A DNA stretch of 64,000 nt, taken from assembly GCF_002008315.2 (NCBI RefSeq), contig NZ_MVDG02000001.1, forward strand, positions 3,348,001 to 3,412,000. Direction: 5' to 3'. How positions within the stretch are numbered: the stretch's first letter is position 1; each line of letters starts with the position of its first letter. The notes beneath the pieces are model-generated. The model worked only from the letters and a program-made list of their open reading frames with translations, made no database searches and was not told the DNA's origin. This stretch comes from Arthrobacter sp. KBS0703. Its GTDB lineage: Bacteria > Actinomycetota > Actinomycetes > Actinomycetales > Micrococcaceae. Shown here in pieces: positions 24,884 through 32,332 of the stretch. Made by a program: the position numbers and the translations under genes.

Positions 24884-25715
24884 ATGACTGAACTTCCCCT
24901 GATCGGCGAAGCAATCGCCGTCGCCGCCGAGCCGCGGCTGGCCGGCGCCCGAATCGGCGTCGTCACCTTCCCGGGAACGCTGGACGACCTGTCTCTTATA
25001 CACATCTAGATGTGTATAAGAGACAAGCCGCCCGCGCTTAATCGTAGCGACTGTCTCTTATACACATCTAGATGTGTATAAGAGACAGGTGCCGCTGTGG
25101 CACGCGGACAACGCACTCGGTGAGGTGGACGCCGTCGTCATTCCCGGCGGTTTCTCCTACGGCGACTATCTCCGGGCCGGCGCCATCGCGCGCTTTGCGC
25201 CGCTGATGTCCAAGATCATCGACGCCGCCAACTCCGATGCCAAGCTGCCCGTGCTGGGCATCTGCAACGGTTTCCAGATCCTCACCGAGTCGCACCTGCT
25301 GCCCGGTTCGATGATCAAGAACGACCACCTGAAGTTCATGTGCCGCGACCAGGTGCTGCGGGTTGAAAACAACAGCACCGACTGGACTCTCGATTACGAG
25401 GCAGGCCAGGAGATCACGGTGCCGCTGAAGAACCAGGACGGCCAGTACATCGCCGACGAGAAAACCCTCGACGCCCTCGAGGCCGAAGGCCGCGTCGTGT
25501 TCCGCTACGTGGGCTTCAACCCGAACGGCTCCCGCCGCGACATCGCCGGCATCTCCAACGCCGCCGGCAACGTGGTGGGCCTCATGCCCCACCCGGAGCA
25601 CGCGGTGGAGGTGGGCTACGGTCCCGAGTCCCTCGATGGAATCGGCGGATCGGACACCGACGGCCTCGCCTTCTTCACCTCTGTCCTGAACAAGATCGTG
25701 GGAGCAAACAAATGA
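24884..25715 (+). CDS. purQ: PurQ glutaminase subunit, broken by adapter sequence
   Basis: PurQ supplies ammonia from glutamine to FGAM synthase. The N-terminus ([14 protein letters not shown] ... [13 protein letters not shown]) is intact up to 24988. About 100 bp of Nextera adapter and a 25-bp foreign island follow, and the gene resumes at 25089 with [21 protein letters not shown]. The class I glutaminase Cys is in [12 protein letters not shown] and the His-Glu pair in MPHPEHAVE. By comparison with the family about 14 residues (RDAQRA...-type segment) are missing. The stop overlaps purL by ATGA. The real gene is presumably intact in the organism. Confidence 0.9.
24989..25088. other. Nextera/Tn5 adapter artefact inside purQ
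   Basis: Two copies of the mosaic end CTGTCTCTTATACACATCT followed by its reverse complement: 24989-25025 (last G lost) and 25051-25088 (complete, 38 bp). Between them lies a 25-bp island (25026-25050). Its last 15 bp plus the next C repeat GCTTAATCGTAGCGAC at 28424-28439. These are library-preparation adapters left in the assembly, not genomic DNA. Confidence 0.97.
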
Positions 25716-28045
25716 CGGAGACACCCTCAGTGGCAGCGCCCGTGGAGACCGCCCGGAAGTTCAACATCGACACCGTCGAGAACGCCGCCAAAACCCCTGA
25801 CACCGAACTGCCCTGGGCCGAGCTGGGCCTGAAGCAGAACGAGTTCGAAGAGGTCGTCAAGGTCCTGGGCCGCCGCCCGACCGGCGCCGAGCTCGCCATG
25901 TACTCCGTGATGTGGAGCGAGCACTGCTCCTACAAGTCCTCCAAGAACCACCTGCGCCAGTTCGGCGAGAAGGTGACCGAGGAAATGAAGAAGGACATGC
26001 TGGTGGGCATCGGCGAAAACGCCGGCGTCACCAACCTGGGCGACGGCTGGGCCGTCACGTTCAAGATCGAGTCCCACAACTCGCCGTCGTTCGTGGAGCC
26101 CTACCAGGGCGCCGCAACCGGCATCGGCGGCATCGTCCGCGACATCATCTCCATGGGCGCCCGCCCGGTGGCCGTGATGGACCCGCTGCGCTTCGGCGCC
26201 ATCGACCACCCGGACACGGCCCGTGTCATGCACGGCGCCGTTGCGGGCATCGGCGGCTACGGCAACTCGCTCGGCCTGCCCAACATCGGCGGCGAGATGG
26301 TCTTCGATTCCGTGTACCAGGGCAACCCGCTGGTCAACGCGCTGGCTGTCGGCGTCATGCGCCACGAGGACATCCGCCTCGCCAACGCTTCCGGCAAGGG
26401 CAACAAGGTGGTGCTGTTCGGTGCCCGCACCGGCGGCGACGGCATCGGCGGCGCCTCCGTGCTGGCCTCCGAGTCCTTCGACGACACCAAGCCGTCCAAG
26501 CGCCCCGCCGTTCAGGTGGGCGACCCCTTCGCCGAGAAGGTCCTGATCGAGTGCTGCCTGGAGCTGTTCAAGGGCTCACTGGTTGAAGGGATCCAGGACC
26601 TGGGCGCCGCGGGCATCTCCTGCGCCACGTCCGAGCTCGCCTCCAACGGCGACGGCGGCATGGAGGTCGAACTGACCTCGGTCCTGCTCCGCGACCCCAC
26701 CCTGACCCCGGGCGAAATCCTGATGTCAGAGTCGCAGGAACGCATGATGGCCGTGGTCACCCCCGAGAACATCGCAGCGTTTGAAGCGGTCATGGACAAG
26801 TGGGCCGTGGAGTACTCCTGGCTGGGCGAGGTGACCGACACCGGCCGCCTGATCATTACGTGGGAAGGCGAAGTCATTGTCGACGTCGACCCGCGCACCG
26901 TTGCACACGACGGCCCGGTCTACGACCGCCCGTACGCCCGCCCCGAATGGCAGGACTCCGTCCAGGCCGACTCCTTCACCGGATCGGTCCAGGATGCCGG
27001 CCGCCCCGCCGCCCCGGCGGAACTGGCCGCTGCCGTCACCGAGCTCGTGGCTTCGCCGAACATGTGCAGCAAGGACTGGATCACCAACCAGTACGACCGC
27101 TACGTCGGCGGCAACACGGCCATGGCGTTCCCGGACGATGCCGGCGTGGTCCGGGTAGATCAGGAAACCGGGCTGGGCGTGGCCCTTGCCACCGATGCCA
27201 ACGGCCGCTACACCTACCTCGATCCATATCAGGGCGCGCAGCTCGCGCTGGCCGAGGCGTACCGCAACGTTGCCACCTCCGGCGCCGTGCCGATGGCCGT
27301 CAGCGACTGCCTGAACTTCGGTTCCCCCGAGGACCCGGACGTCATGTGGCAGCTTGCTGAGGCCATCCGCGGCCTGTCGGACGCCTGCATGGAACTGGGC
27401 ATCCCGGTCACCGGCGGCAACGTCTCGCTGTACAACCAGACCGGCACCACCCCGATCCACCCCTCCCCTGTGGTGGCTGTGCTGGGCAAGCTCGACGACG
27501 TCGCCCGCCGCACGCCGTCGGGCTGGCGCGAAGACGGCCAGGCCATCTACCTGCTGGGCACCACTGCAGCGGAACTGGACGGCTCGGAATGGTCCAACAT
27601 GCGCGGACACCTGGGCGGTTTGCCGCCCAAGGTTGACCTCGCCGCCGAACGTGCACTGGGTGAAATTTTGATCAACGCGTCCCGCGACGGCATGGTGGAC
27701 TCCGCGCACGACCTCTCCGAAGGCGGCCTCGCGGCAGCCCTCGTGGAATCCTCGCTGCGCTACGGCGTGGGTGCCCGGATCGCGCTCCAGGATGTCCTGG
27801 ACCGCGACGGCGTTGACCTGTTCACGGCGCTGTTCTCCGAGTCCCAGGGCCGCGCCATCGTGGGCGTCCCGCGCTCCGAGGAAGTCCGCTTCACGGACAT
27901 GTGCACCGCCCGGGGCTTTGCGCACCTTCGCATCGGCGTGGTGGACGCAGCCAGCGGCCAGCTGGAGATCAACGGTGTGGATCCGCTTCCGCTTGATGCA
28001 CTCCGCGAAGCCCACGAGGCCACGCTGCCGAAGTACTTCGGCTAA
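25712..28045 (+). CDS. purL: Phosphoribosylformylglycinamidine synthase subunit PurL
   Basis: A 777-residue small-type PurL, the ATP-dependent amidotransferase/synthetase core that makes FGAM from FGAR. Family signatures include [93 protein letters not shown] and the second-half repeat [17 protein letters not shown] with [14 protein letters not shown]. Start ATG 25712 overlaps the purQ stop, with GGGAG upstream. Cytosolic. It is the third gene of purSQL. Confidence 0.97.
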   Translation: MTETPSVAAPVETARKFNIDTVENAAKTPDTELPWAELGLKQNEFEEVVKVLGRRPTGAELAMYSVMWSEHCSYKSSKNHLRQFGEKVTEEMKKDMLVGIGENAGVTNLGDGWAVTFKIESHNSPSFVEPYQGAATGIGGIVRDIISMGARPVAVMDPLRFGAIDHPDTARVMHGAVAGIGGYGNSLGLPNIGGEMVFDSVYQGNPLVNALAVGVMRHEDIRLANASGKGNKVVLFGARTGGDGIGGASVLASESFDDTKPSKRPAVQVGDPFAEKVLIECCLELFKGSLVEGIQDLGAAGISCATSELASNGDGGMEVELTSVLLRDPTLTPGEILMSESQERMMAVVTPENIAAFEAVMDKWAVEYSWLGEVTDTGRLIITWEGEVIVDVDPRTVAHDGPVYDRPYARPEWQDSVQADSFTGSVQDAGRPAAPAELAAAVTELVASPNMCSKDWITNQYDRYVGGNTAMAFPDDAGVVRVDQETGLGVALATDANGRYTYLDPYQGAQLALAEAYRNVATSGAVPMAVSDCLNFGSPEDPDVMWQLAEAIRGLSDACMELGIPVTGGNVSLYNQTGTTPIHPSPVVAVLGKLDDVARRTPSGWREDGQAIYLLGTTAAELDGSEWSNMRGHLGGLPPKVDLAAERALGEILINASRDGMVDSAHDLSEGGLAAALVESSLRYGVGARIALQDVLDRDGVDLFTALFSESQGRAIVGVPRSEEVRFTDMCTARGFAHLRIGVVDAASGQLEINGVDPLPLDALREAHEATLPKYFG

Positions 28046-28062
28046 GGGTTCCCTGCTTGAAC

Positions 28063-28124
28063 CAACGCGGGGTCACTTACCGCCCATAAATCCCTCGGAT
28101 TGGGCGCTAAGTGACCCCGCGTTG
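28063..28124. terminator. Long palindrome between purL and DUF503 gene
   Basis: Arms of 24 nt (28063-28086 and 28101-28124), beginning CAACGCGGGGTCACTTA, match at 23 positions around a 14-nt loop. It separates convergent genes and probably terminates both. Its length and style resemble the palindromes at 50680 and 60097. Confidence 0.7.
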
Positions 28125-28128
28125 CTCG

Positions 28129-28422
28129 TTAGTCCTCGCTGTGGAGTTCGCGCTGCCGCGCGCTGAGCAGCTCGATCTCCGGCCGGGCAGCCACGAAGCG
28201 CTCGACGGCGGTGAGCACCTCCACAAGGTGCGCCCGGTCGGCGGCGACCAGTCCGGCCCCCACCCGGGCGCGCCGGTACTGCTCATGGTCCCCGACTTCT
28301 GCAACGGAGACGTCGAAGCGGCGCTTGACCTCCGCCAGCAGCGGCCTGATGAAGGAGCGCTTCTTCTTAAGGCTCTGGACGTCCCCGAGAAGGATGTCGA
28401 ACTCAATCCATCCGATCCACAT
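28129..28422 (-). CDS. DUF503 (YlxP-like) protein
   Basis: A 97-residue protein with the family opening MWIGWIEFDILLGDVQSLKKKRS, split here as WIGWIEFDILLG and SLKKKRSFIRPLLAEVKRRF, then VSVAEVGDHEQYRRARVG and a polar tail. DUF503/YlxP proteins often sit near ribosome-maturation genes, and their function is not settled. There is no ribosome-binding site; instead TACGAT ends 6 nt before ATG 28422, the layout of a leaderless mRNA. Confidence 0.85.
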   Translation of the reverse strand: MWIGWIEFDILLGDVQSLKKKRSFIRPLLAEVKRRFDVSVAEVGDHEQYRRARVGAGLVAADRAHLVEVLTAVERFVAARPEIELLSARQRELHSED

Positions 28423-28428
28423 GGCTTA

Positions 28429-28434
28429 ATCGTA
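28429..28434 (-). promoter_or_regulatory. -10 element of probable leaderless transcript
   Basis: TACGAT (TAnnnT) on the minus strand ends 6 nt before the ATG of the DUF503 gene, so transcription would begin at or next to the start codon. It lies in the 20-bp gap after the upstream monooxygenase gene. Confidence 0.45.
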
Positions 28435-28442
28435 GCGACGGG

Positions 28443-28760
28443 TCAGATGGTGAGTTCGCCCATCCGGTCCCAGCCCTCGCCGTCGAGCTGGCGGCTGATG
28501 ATGTGCGGTGTCTCCGCGAGTGCCTGCGGCATGTCGGCCATGGCCTTCTTGAAGTGGGCACTGTTGACGTGGTCCCCCGCGGCGTCGTCCTTGAACGCTT
28601 CCACCAGCACAAACTCGTGGGGATCGTCCACGCTGCGGGACCAGTCGAACCAGAGGTTGCCGGGCTCATGCCGGGTGGCCTCGGTGAAGTCAGCCACGAG
28701 GTCGAGCCACTTCTCGGACCAGTCGGGCTTGACCTTGAATTTAACGACAATAAAGATCAC
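28443..28760 (-). CDS. Antibiotic-biosynthesis-monooxygenase (ABM) family protein
   Basis: A 105-residue dimeric alpha+beta barrel protein: IFIVVKFKVKPDWSEKWLDL, then EPGNLWFDWSRSVDDPHEFV, LVEAFKDDAAGDHVNSAHFK and a C-terminal strand. Close in pattern to YgiN/LsrG-type quinol or aldehyde-acting monooxygenases that need no cofactor. Its start overlaps the stop of the TPR gene (ATGA), so the two are co-translated. Substrate unknown. Confidence 0.8.
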   Translation of the reverse strand: MIFIVVKFKVKPDWSEKWLDLVADFTEATRHEPGNLWFDWSRSVDDPHEFVLVEAFKDDAAGDHVNSAHFKKAMADMPQALAETPHIISRQLDGEGWDRMGELTI

Positions 28761-29446
28761 GGGAGATTGCCTTCCAATCGTGGATTGCTGGGGTCAGCTT
28801 TTGCACCCAAAGGGACAATTCTTTCACCGGCCAGGGCCTGCTCGCATTCCTCGATCGCCGCACGGGCGTATTGCTGCTGGGCCGGCGTTCCTGCCCGCTC
28901 CGCCCATTGTTCGGCCAGCTGGAACTCCACCAGGGCTTCGGTAAGCCGGCCTGAGTCATGGAGCGTCCAGCCCAGGTTGTTGTGCAGCGCCACCATCCAG
29001 CGCCTGGCGAAGGCGTCGTGGGCGGTGGACGCGTACTCCAGGGCGCTCCGGGTCCAGGTTTCCGCATGCGCGGAGTCCGCAATGGCCAGCATGTGCAGCG
29101 CGTCCACGGCGAGGAACTCCTCGCCGAGATGGTCACCGAGTTCGGCCGCCTGCTCGAACAGCGGCACCGCCATCGCGGCGTGGCCGCTCGAATTCAGGAC
29201 CCGTCCGCGCTCCAGCAGGATCCGGACGCCGATCGTCGGCTCGTCCTCCCCGTCAATTGAATCCAGCAGCGCGTCCGCCTCTTCGAAGCGGCCCTGCAGT
29301 CCGATCGCACGCCCCAGCTGGGTGGCGAGCTCGGCCCTTTCGTCGGCGTCGTATTTCTGGTCGGATATCGCGTCCCGGAAATGCTGCTCGGACAGCTCCG
29401 GATCCTCGAAATTCCATAAACGGTCAAGGGTCTTTTGGTCCAGCAT
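28757..29446 (-). CDS. Tetratricopeptide-repeat protein
   Basis: A 229-residue all-helical cytosolic protein with several TPR-like units: PELSEQHFRDAISDQKYD, ADERAELATQLGRAIGLQGR, GHAAMAVPLFEQAAELGD and ALHNNLGWTLHDSGRLTEAL. It starts MLDQKTLDRLWNFEDPE. TPR proteins are scaffolds. It is followed by the overlapping ABM gene and preceded by the DUF1990 gene 14 bp upstream. No specific role can be named. Confidence 0.8.
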   Translation of the reverse strand: MLDQKTLDRLWNFEDPELSEQHFRDAISDQKYDADERAELATQLGRAIGLQGRFEEADALLDSIDGEDEPTIGVRILLERGRVLNSSGHAAMAVPLFEQAAELGDHLGEEFLAVDALHMLAIADSAHAETWTRSALEYASTAHDAFARRWMVALHNNLGWTLHDSGRLTEALVEFQLAEQWAERAGTPAQQQYARAAIEECEQALAGERIVPLGAKADPSNPRLEGNLP

Positions 29447-29460
29447 GTACCTTCTCCTGA

Positions 29461-30009
29461 TCAGCTTTCACCTGCGGTGAGTTGGCGTGCACCTTCAATG
29501 TATCGGGAAGTGATGAGGCTCTGCGCCCGCCTGGCAAAGGCGCCGCCCGCCGTGTAGAACCAGTTGGAGTGCCGGCTGAAGGCCGTGATCTTGAGGAACA
29601 CGCTGCCGCTCGCATCGATCTGGACCTCGAACGCCTCCTCGCCCCGCTCGGGATGACCCGGCAGCGTGCCGTAGGCGAAGCCCGCCGACTGCGGCCCGTC
29701 GCCCGGCAGCGGCCGGTGGACCCACACAACCTCGCACGGGGCGTTGATGCGGAAAGGACCGATGCCGAAGCCGCTCACCACGCGCGCGCCCGGGACCACG
29801 ACGGCGGACTCCGTGCGGACCCGCAGCCCGGACCGCCGCTGCAGCTCCCAGGCCAGCACTCCGCGCACCACCCTGCGGTAGACGGCGAGGCCTTCGCCGA
29901 GGTAGTTCTGCGACACCAGGCACGGGAATCCCTCCGGGGGCTGGCCGTACTCGGTGGAACCGATGCCGGGGTAGTTGAGCTCGCCGCGTGCCAGGCGCTT
30001 TTCAGTCAA
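29461..30009 (-). CDS. DUF1990-family protein
   Basis: About 182 residues: LNYPGIGSTEYGQPPEGFPC, VSQNYLGEGLAVYRRVVRG, VVPGARVVSGFGIGPFRINA (the conserved GxRV..G.G..R..AP..V core with APCEVVWV) and ITAFSRHSNWFYTAGGAFAR near the end. The DUF1990 fold is uncharacterised. I place the start at TTG 30009, which overlaps the reconstructed stop of the MmcQ-like gene (TTGACTGA), implying translational coupling. Upstream in-frame sequence to 30088 belongs to MmcQ in another frame. Confidence 0.8.
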   Translation of the reverse strand: MTEKRLARGELNYPGIGSTEYGQPPEGFPCLVSQNYLGEGLAVYRRVVRGVLAWELQRRSGLRVRTESAVVVPGARVVSGFGIGPFRINAPCEVVWVHRPLPGDGPQSAGFAYGTLPGHPERGEEAFEVQIDASGSVFLKITAFSRHSNWFYTAGGAFARRAQSLITSRYIEGARQLTAGES

Positions 30010-30529
30010 CGCCGAGGTCCCGTGCTGCCCGCATCGACGGATGCGGAGCCGGGGCCGGAGCCGCCGTCTGCGGCGGGGGCTCCAGCGCCTGTCTCTTATA
30101 CACATCTAGATGTGTATAAGAGACACGCGGGCGCCGGCCAAACGCGCCCAGCCAAGCTGCTCCTGTCTCTTATACACATCTAGATGTGTATAAGAGACAG
30201 TAGGAATCCTCCACCATGTCGCGGATCATGTCGTCCGGCAATGATCCGTCGAGCCGCACGCCGTTCCAGTGCGTTTTATTCATGTGCCAGGCGCCGGTAA
30301 TTTCGGGGTGTGCCGCGCGAAGCTGCTCCGCCAACGCCGGCTCGCATTTGAGGCTCACGGACCAGTCGTCCGGATCCATTGCGGAGGCCGCGAACATCTT
30401 GGCCGCATGCCGCGCGCCTCCGGCCACGGCGGCCCGTACCTTGAAGACGGACGTCTCCGGGCCGAAGGGGAAGTCCTCGAAGGCCCCCGGAAAGCTGAGG
30501 CAGATCTCCCTGAGTTCGGCTGTGTCCAT
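30002..30529 (-). CDS. MmcQ/YjbR-family DNA-binding protein, broken by adapters
   Basis: The N-terminal part (30201-30529) reads LREICLSFPGAFEDFPFGPE, VFAASAMDPDDWSVSLKCEP-like text and HMNKTHWNGVRLDGSLPD, the MmcQ/YjbR fold. Adapter units at 30163-30200 and 30089-30125 then interrupt it. The 37-bp island between them encodes EQLGWARLAGAR, and the 30005-30088 stretch encodes LEPPPQTAAPAPAPHPSMRA ending DLGVD and TGA at 30002-30004. Together these form a plausible C-terminus, so this was one gene with pieces missing at each junction. YjbR-type proteins have a CyaY-like fold; role unclear. Confidence 0.8.
30089..30200. other. Nextera/Tn5 adapter artefact inside MmcQ-like gene
   Basis: Mosaic end plus reverse complement at 30089-30125 (last G lost) and 30163-30200 (complete). 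The 37 bp between them (30126-30162) are probably true genomic sequence, because on the minus strand they encode a segment fitting the MmcQ C-terminus. Artefact peptides such as CLLYTSRCV and [10 protein letters not shown] arise from these units. Confidence 0.97.
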
Positions 30530-30574
30530 GCAGCGAGCCTACAAAGCCTTCCACGCCGGTGCTAGTCTGCGACT

Positions 30575-31600
30575 ATGTCACAGGATCAGGAGACGATACC
30601 TGTTCTGGACCTGGGCGCCGCGCGTCAGGCCGACGGACAGTTCAGTCCGCGCTTCATTGGACAGCTCCGCGATGCCGCGCACCGGGTCGGCTTCTTCCAA
30701 CTTATCGGCTACGGGGCCGCGCCCGGCCAGGCAGAAGACCTCCTGGCAACCATCAGGCGTTTCTTTGATCTGCCCCTCGAGGAGCGGATGAAGCTGGACA
30801 ACCGGCTCTCCCCGCATTTCCGCGGCTACACCCGGATGGGCACGGAGGTCACGCAGGGAAGGGCGGATGCCCGGGAGCAGATCGACTACTCCCCCGACCG
30901 TGAACCCGTACTGGATTATCCCCTCGACCAGCCATACTGGCTCCTCCAGGGCCACAACATGTGGCCGGATTCGTTGCCGGAGCTGGAGCAGGCCGCGATG
31001 GCCTGGGCCGGGCTCATGTCCACGGTGGGCGGCGAACTGATGCGGGCCATCGCTGTCTCCCTCCAACTGCCGGAGGACTACTTTGACGAACCCTTCCGGG
31101 ACGCACCCGCCTGGATGGGCAAGCTTGTCCACTACGTCGGCGGAGTTGTCGAAGCGGCCGGCGACCAGGGCGTGGGCTCGCACGCCGATTACGGTTTCGT
31201 GACCCTGCTCCTTCAGGACACAGTAGGCGGCCTGGAGGTGCTCCCGCCGGGGGCCCGCGAGTGGACCTCCGTGGAACCGCTTCCCGGCGCTCTGGTGGTG
31301 AACCTTGGCGAGATGCTGGAGGTGGCAACCGGGGGCTATCTCGTAGCGACCATCCACCGGGTGCAGGCCCCGCCACCTGGCGTGGACCGCTACTCCGTGC
31401 CGTTTTTCTGGTCACCGCGGCTGGATGCGGTGATCGATCCGGTGCCCCTCCCGGAGGAGCTGAAGGCGCAGGCCCGGGGGATCACCGATGACCCATCCAA
31501 CCCGATGCTCGCTTCCTTTGGCCTCAACATGCTCAAGGGCAGGATGCGCGCCCATCCGGATGTGACCGAACGCCACTACCCGCAGTTCCTCAAGCCCTGA
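30575..31600 (+). CDS. Isopenicillin-N-synthase-like 2-oxoglutarate/Fe(II) oxygenase
   Basis: A 341-residue non-haem iron oxygenase. The N-terminal DIOX_N domain is IPVLDLGAARQADGQFSPRF and GFFQLIGYGAAPGQAEDLLA. The iron site is HxD in GSHADYGFVTLLLQD plus the distal His in LVATIHRVQAPP, and the 2OG-binding Arg-Ser is in DRYSVPFF. RDAPAWMGKLVHYVGG lies before the HxD. Bacterial relatives are usually of unknown substrate; ethylene-forming and gibberellin-type activities occur in the wider family. It is divergent from the MmcQ gene by 45 bp. Confidence 0.9.
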   Translation: MSQDQETIPVLDLGAARQADGQFSPRFIGQLRDAAHRVGFFQLIGYGAAPGQAEDLLATIRRFFDLPLEERMKLDNRLSPHFRGYTRMGTEVTQGRADAREQIDYSPDREPVLDYPLDQPYWLLQGHNMWPDSLPELEQAAMAWAGLMSTVGGELMRAIAVSLQLPEDYFDEPFRDAPAWMGKLVHYVGGVVEAAGDQGVGSHADYGFVTLLLQDTVGGLEVLPPGAREWTSVEPLPGALVVNLGEMLEVATGGYLVATIHRVQAPPPGVDRYSVPFFWSPRLDAVIDPVPLPEELKAQARGITDDPSNPMLASFGLNMLKGRMRAHPDVTERHYPQFLKP

Positions 31601-31620
31601 GTAAAAACCGACGGGCCGGC

Positions 31621-32046
31621 TCAGAGGCCGACGTGCCAGCCTTCGCGGGCGGGGCACGAGTTCACCACGACGTCCAGACCCGCTGCCTTCGCGCGCTCCA
31701 CCGCGGCGTCGTCGAAGACTCCCAGCTGGAGCCAGACCGCTTTGGCGCCCACCGCGATGGCCTGGTCAATCACGGAGCCCACCTTCTGCGAATTAACAAA
31801 GCAGTCCACGACGTCGATGGGGTGCTTCTCCGCCGGGATCTCGGCCAGGGAACGGTATCCCTTCTCGCCGTGGACGTCGTCGCCGGGGAGGTTCACCGGG
31901 ATGATCTCCATGCCCATGCGGTCCCGGACATACAGGGCGACGTCGTAGGCAGAGCGCCACTCGTTGGTGCTGAGGCCGACGATTGCCCACGTCCCCTTGG
32001 TTCGCATGAGGCGTTCAATGACTGCTCGATCGTTAACGTGGGCCAT
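31621..32046 (-). CDS. CoA-binding-domain protein (YccU-like) 1
   Basis: A 141-residue Rossmann protein: GTWAIVGLSTNEWRSAYDVA (glycine loop), EIIPVNLPGDDVHGEKGYRS, DVVDCFVNSQKVGSVIDQAI, AKAVWLQLGVFDDAAVERAK and GLDVVVNSCPARE with a conserved Cys. YccU/CoA-binding proteins resemble the succinyl-CoA synthetase CoA-binding domain; their role is not settled. It is divergent from the SAM-riboswitch operon, whose last gene (37171-37665) encodes a paralogue. Confidence 0.85.
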   Translation of the reverse strand: MAHVNDRAVIERLMRTKGTWAIVGLSTNEWRSAYDVALYVRDRMGMEIIPVNLPGDDVHGEKGYRSLAEIPAEKHPIDVVDCFVNSQKVGSVIDQAIAVGAKAVWLQLGVFDDAAVERAKAAGLDVVVNSCPAREGWHVGL

Positions 32047-32193
32047 GGATCAAGCCTACTCCTGCGGCCATTGGACATGATTGCCGAAGAAATGAACGAA
32101 GTTGAAGCGGCCTGTGCAGCCGTGAACGAATATTACGCAGGAATAAGGCTGGAATTATGTGTAATGGTTCGCCTCGGTTTTAGTGGATAGTGA

Positions 32194-32323
32194 CCATCCC
32201 GAGCGGCCGAGAGACCTGGATCGATGAAGCCGCAGCAACCCCGGTGACGTGAGACGACCATTCCCACGGAACTGTTTCTCCTTTTGAGGGGCAACACGAG
32301 GGTGCTACTGCCAGGACCGATGG
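32194..32323 (+). ncRNA. SAM-I (S-box) riboswitch
   Basis: The S-box core is recognisable: GAGCGGCCGAGAGACCTGG, then ATCGATGAAGCCGCAGCAACC (the GATGAAGCC..GCAACC kink-turn block), a variable hairpin with CTTTTG, GGGTGCTACTGCCAGGACC (the GGTGC.A.T.C block) and closing P1 strands CCATC (32194) and GATGG (32319-32323). It binds S-adenosylmethionine. The aptamer ends 9 nt before the start codon, leaving no room for a terminator, and GGAG of the ribosome-binding site overlaps the 3' P1 strand, so control is probably translational. Confidence 0.85.
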
Positions 32324-32332
32324 AGTACCGCA

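Noticed and set aside
24989..25088. Adapter palindromes read as insertion-sequence ends, attachment sites or operators
   Set aside because: They equal the Nextera/Tn5 mosaic end exactly and recur only at breaks in genes or synteny; no transposase or target duplication is present.
26726..28015. 429-residue reading frame antisense to purL
   Set aside because: High-GC shadow frame; the opposite strand carries all PurL signatures.
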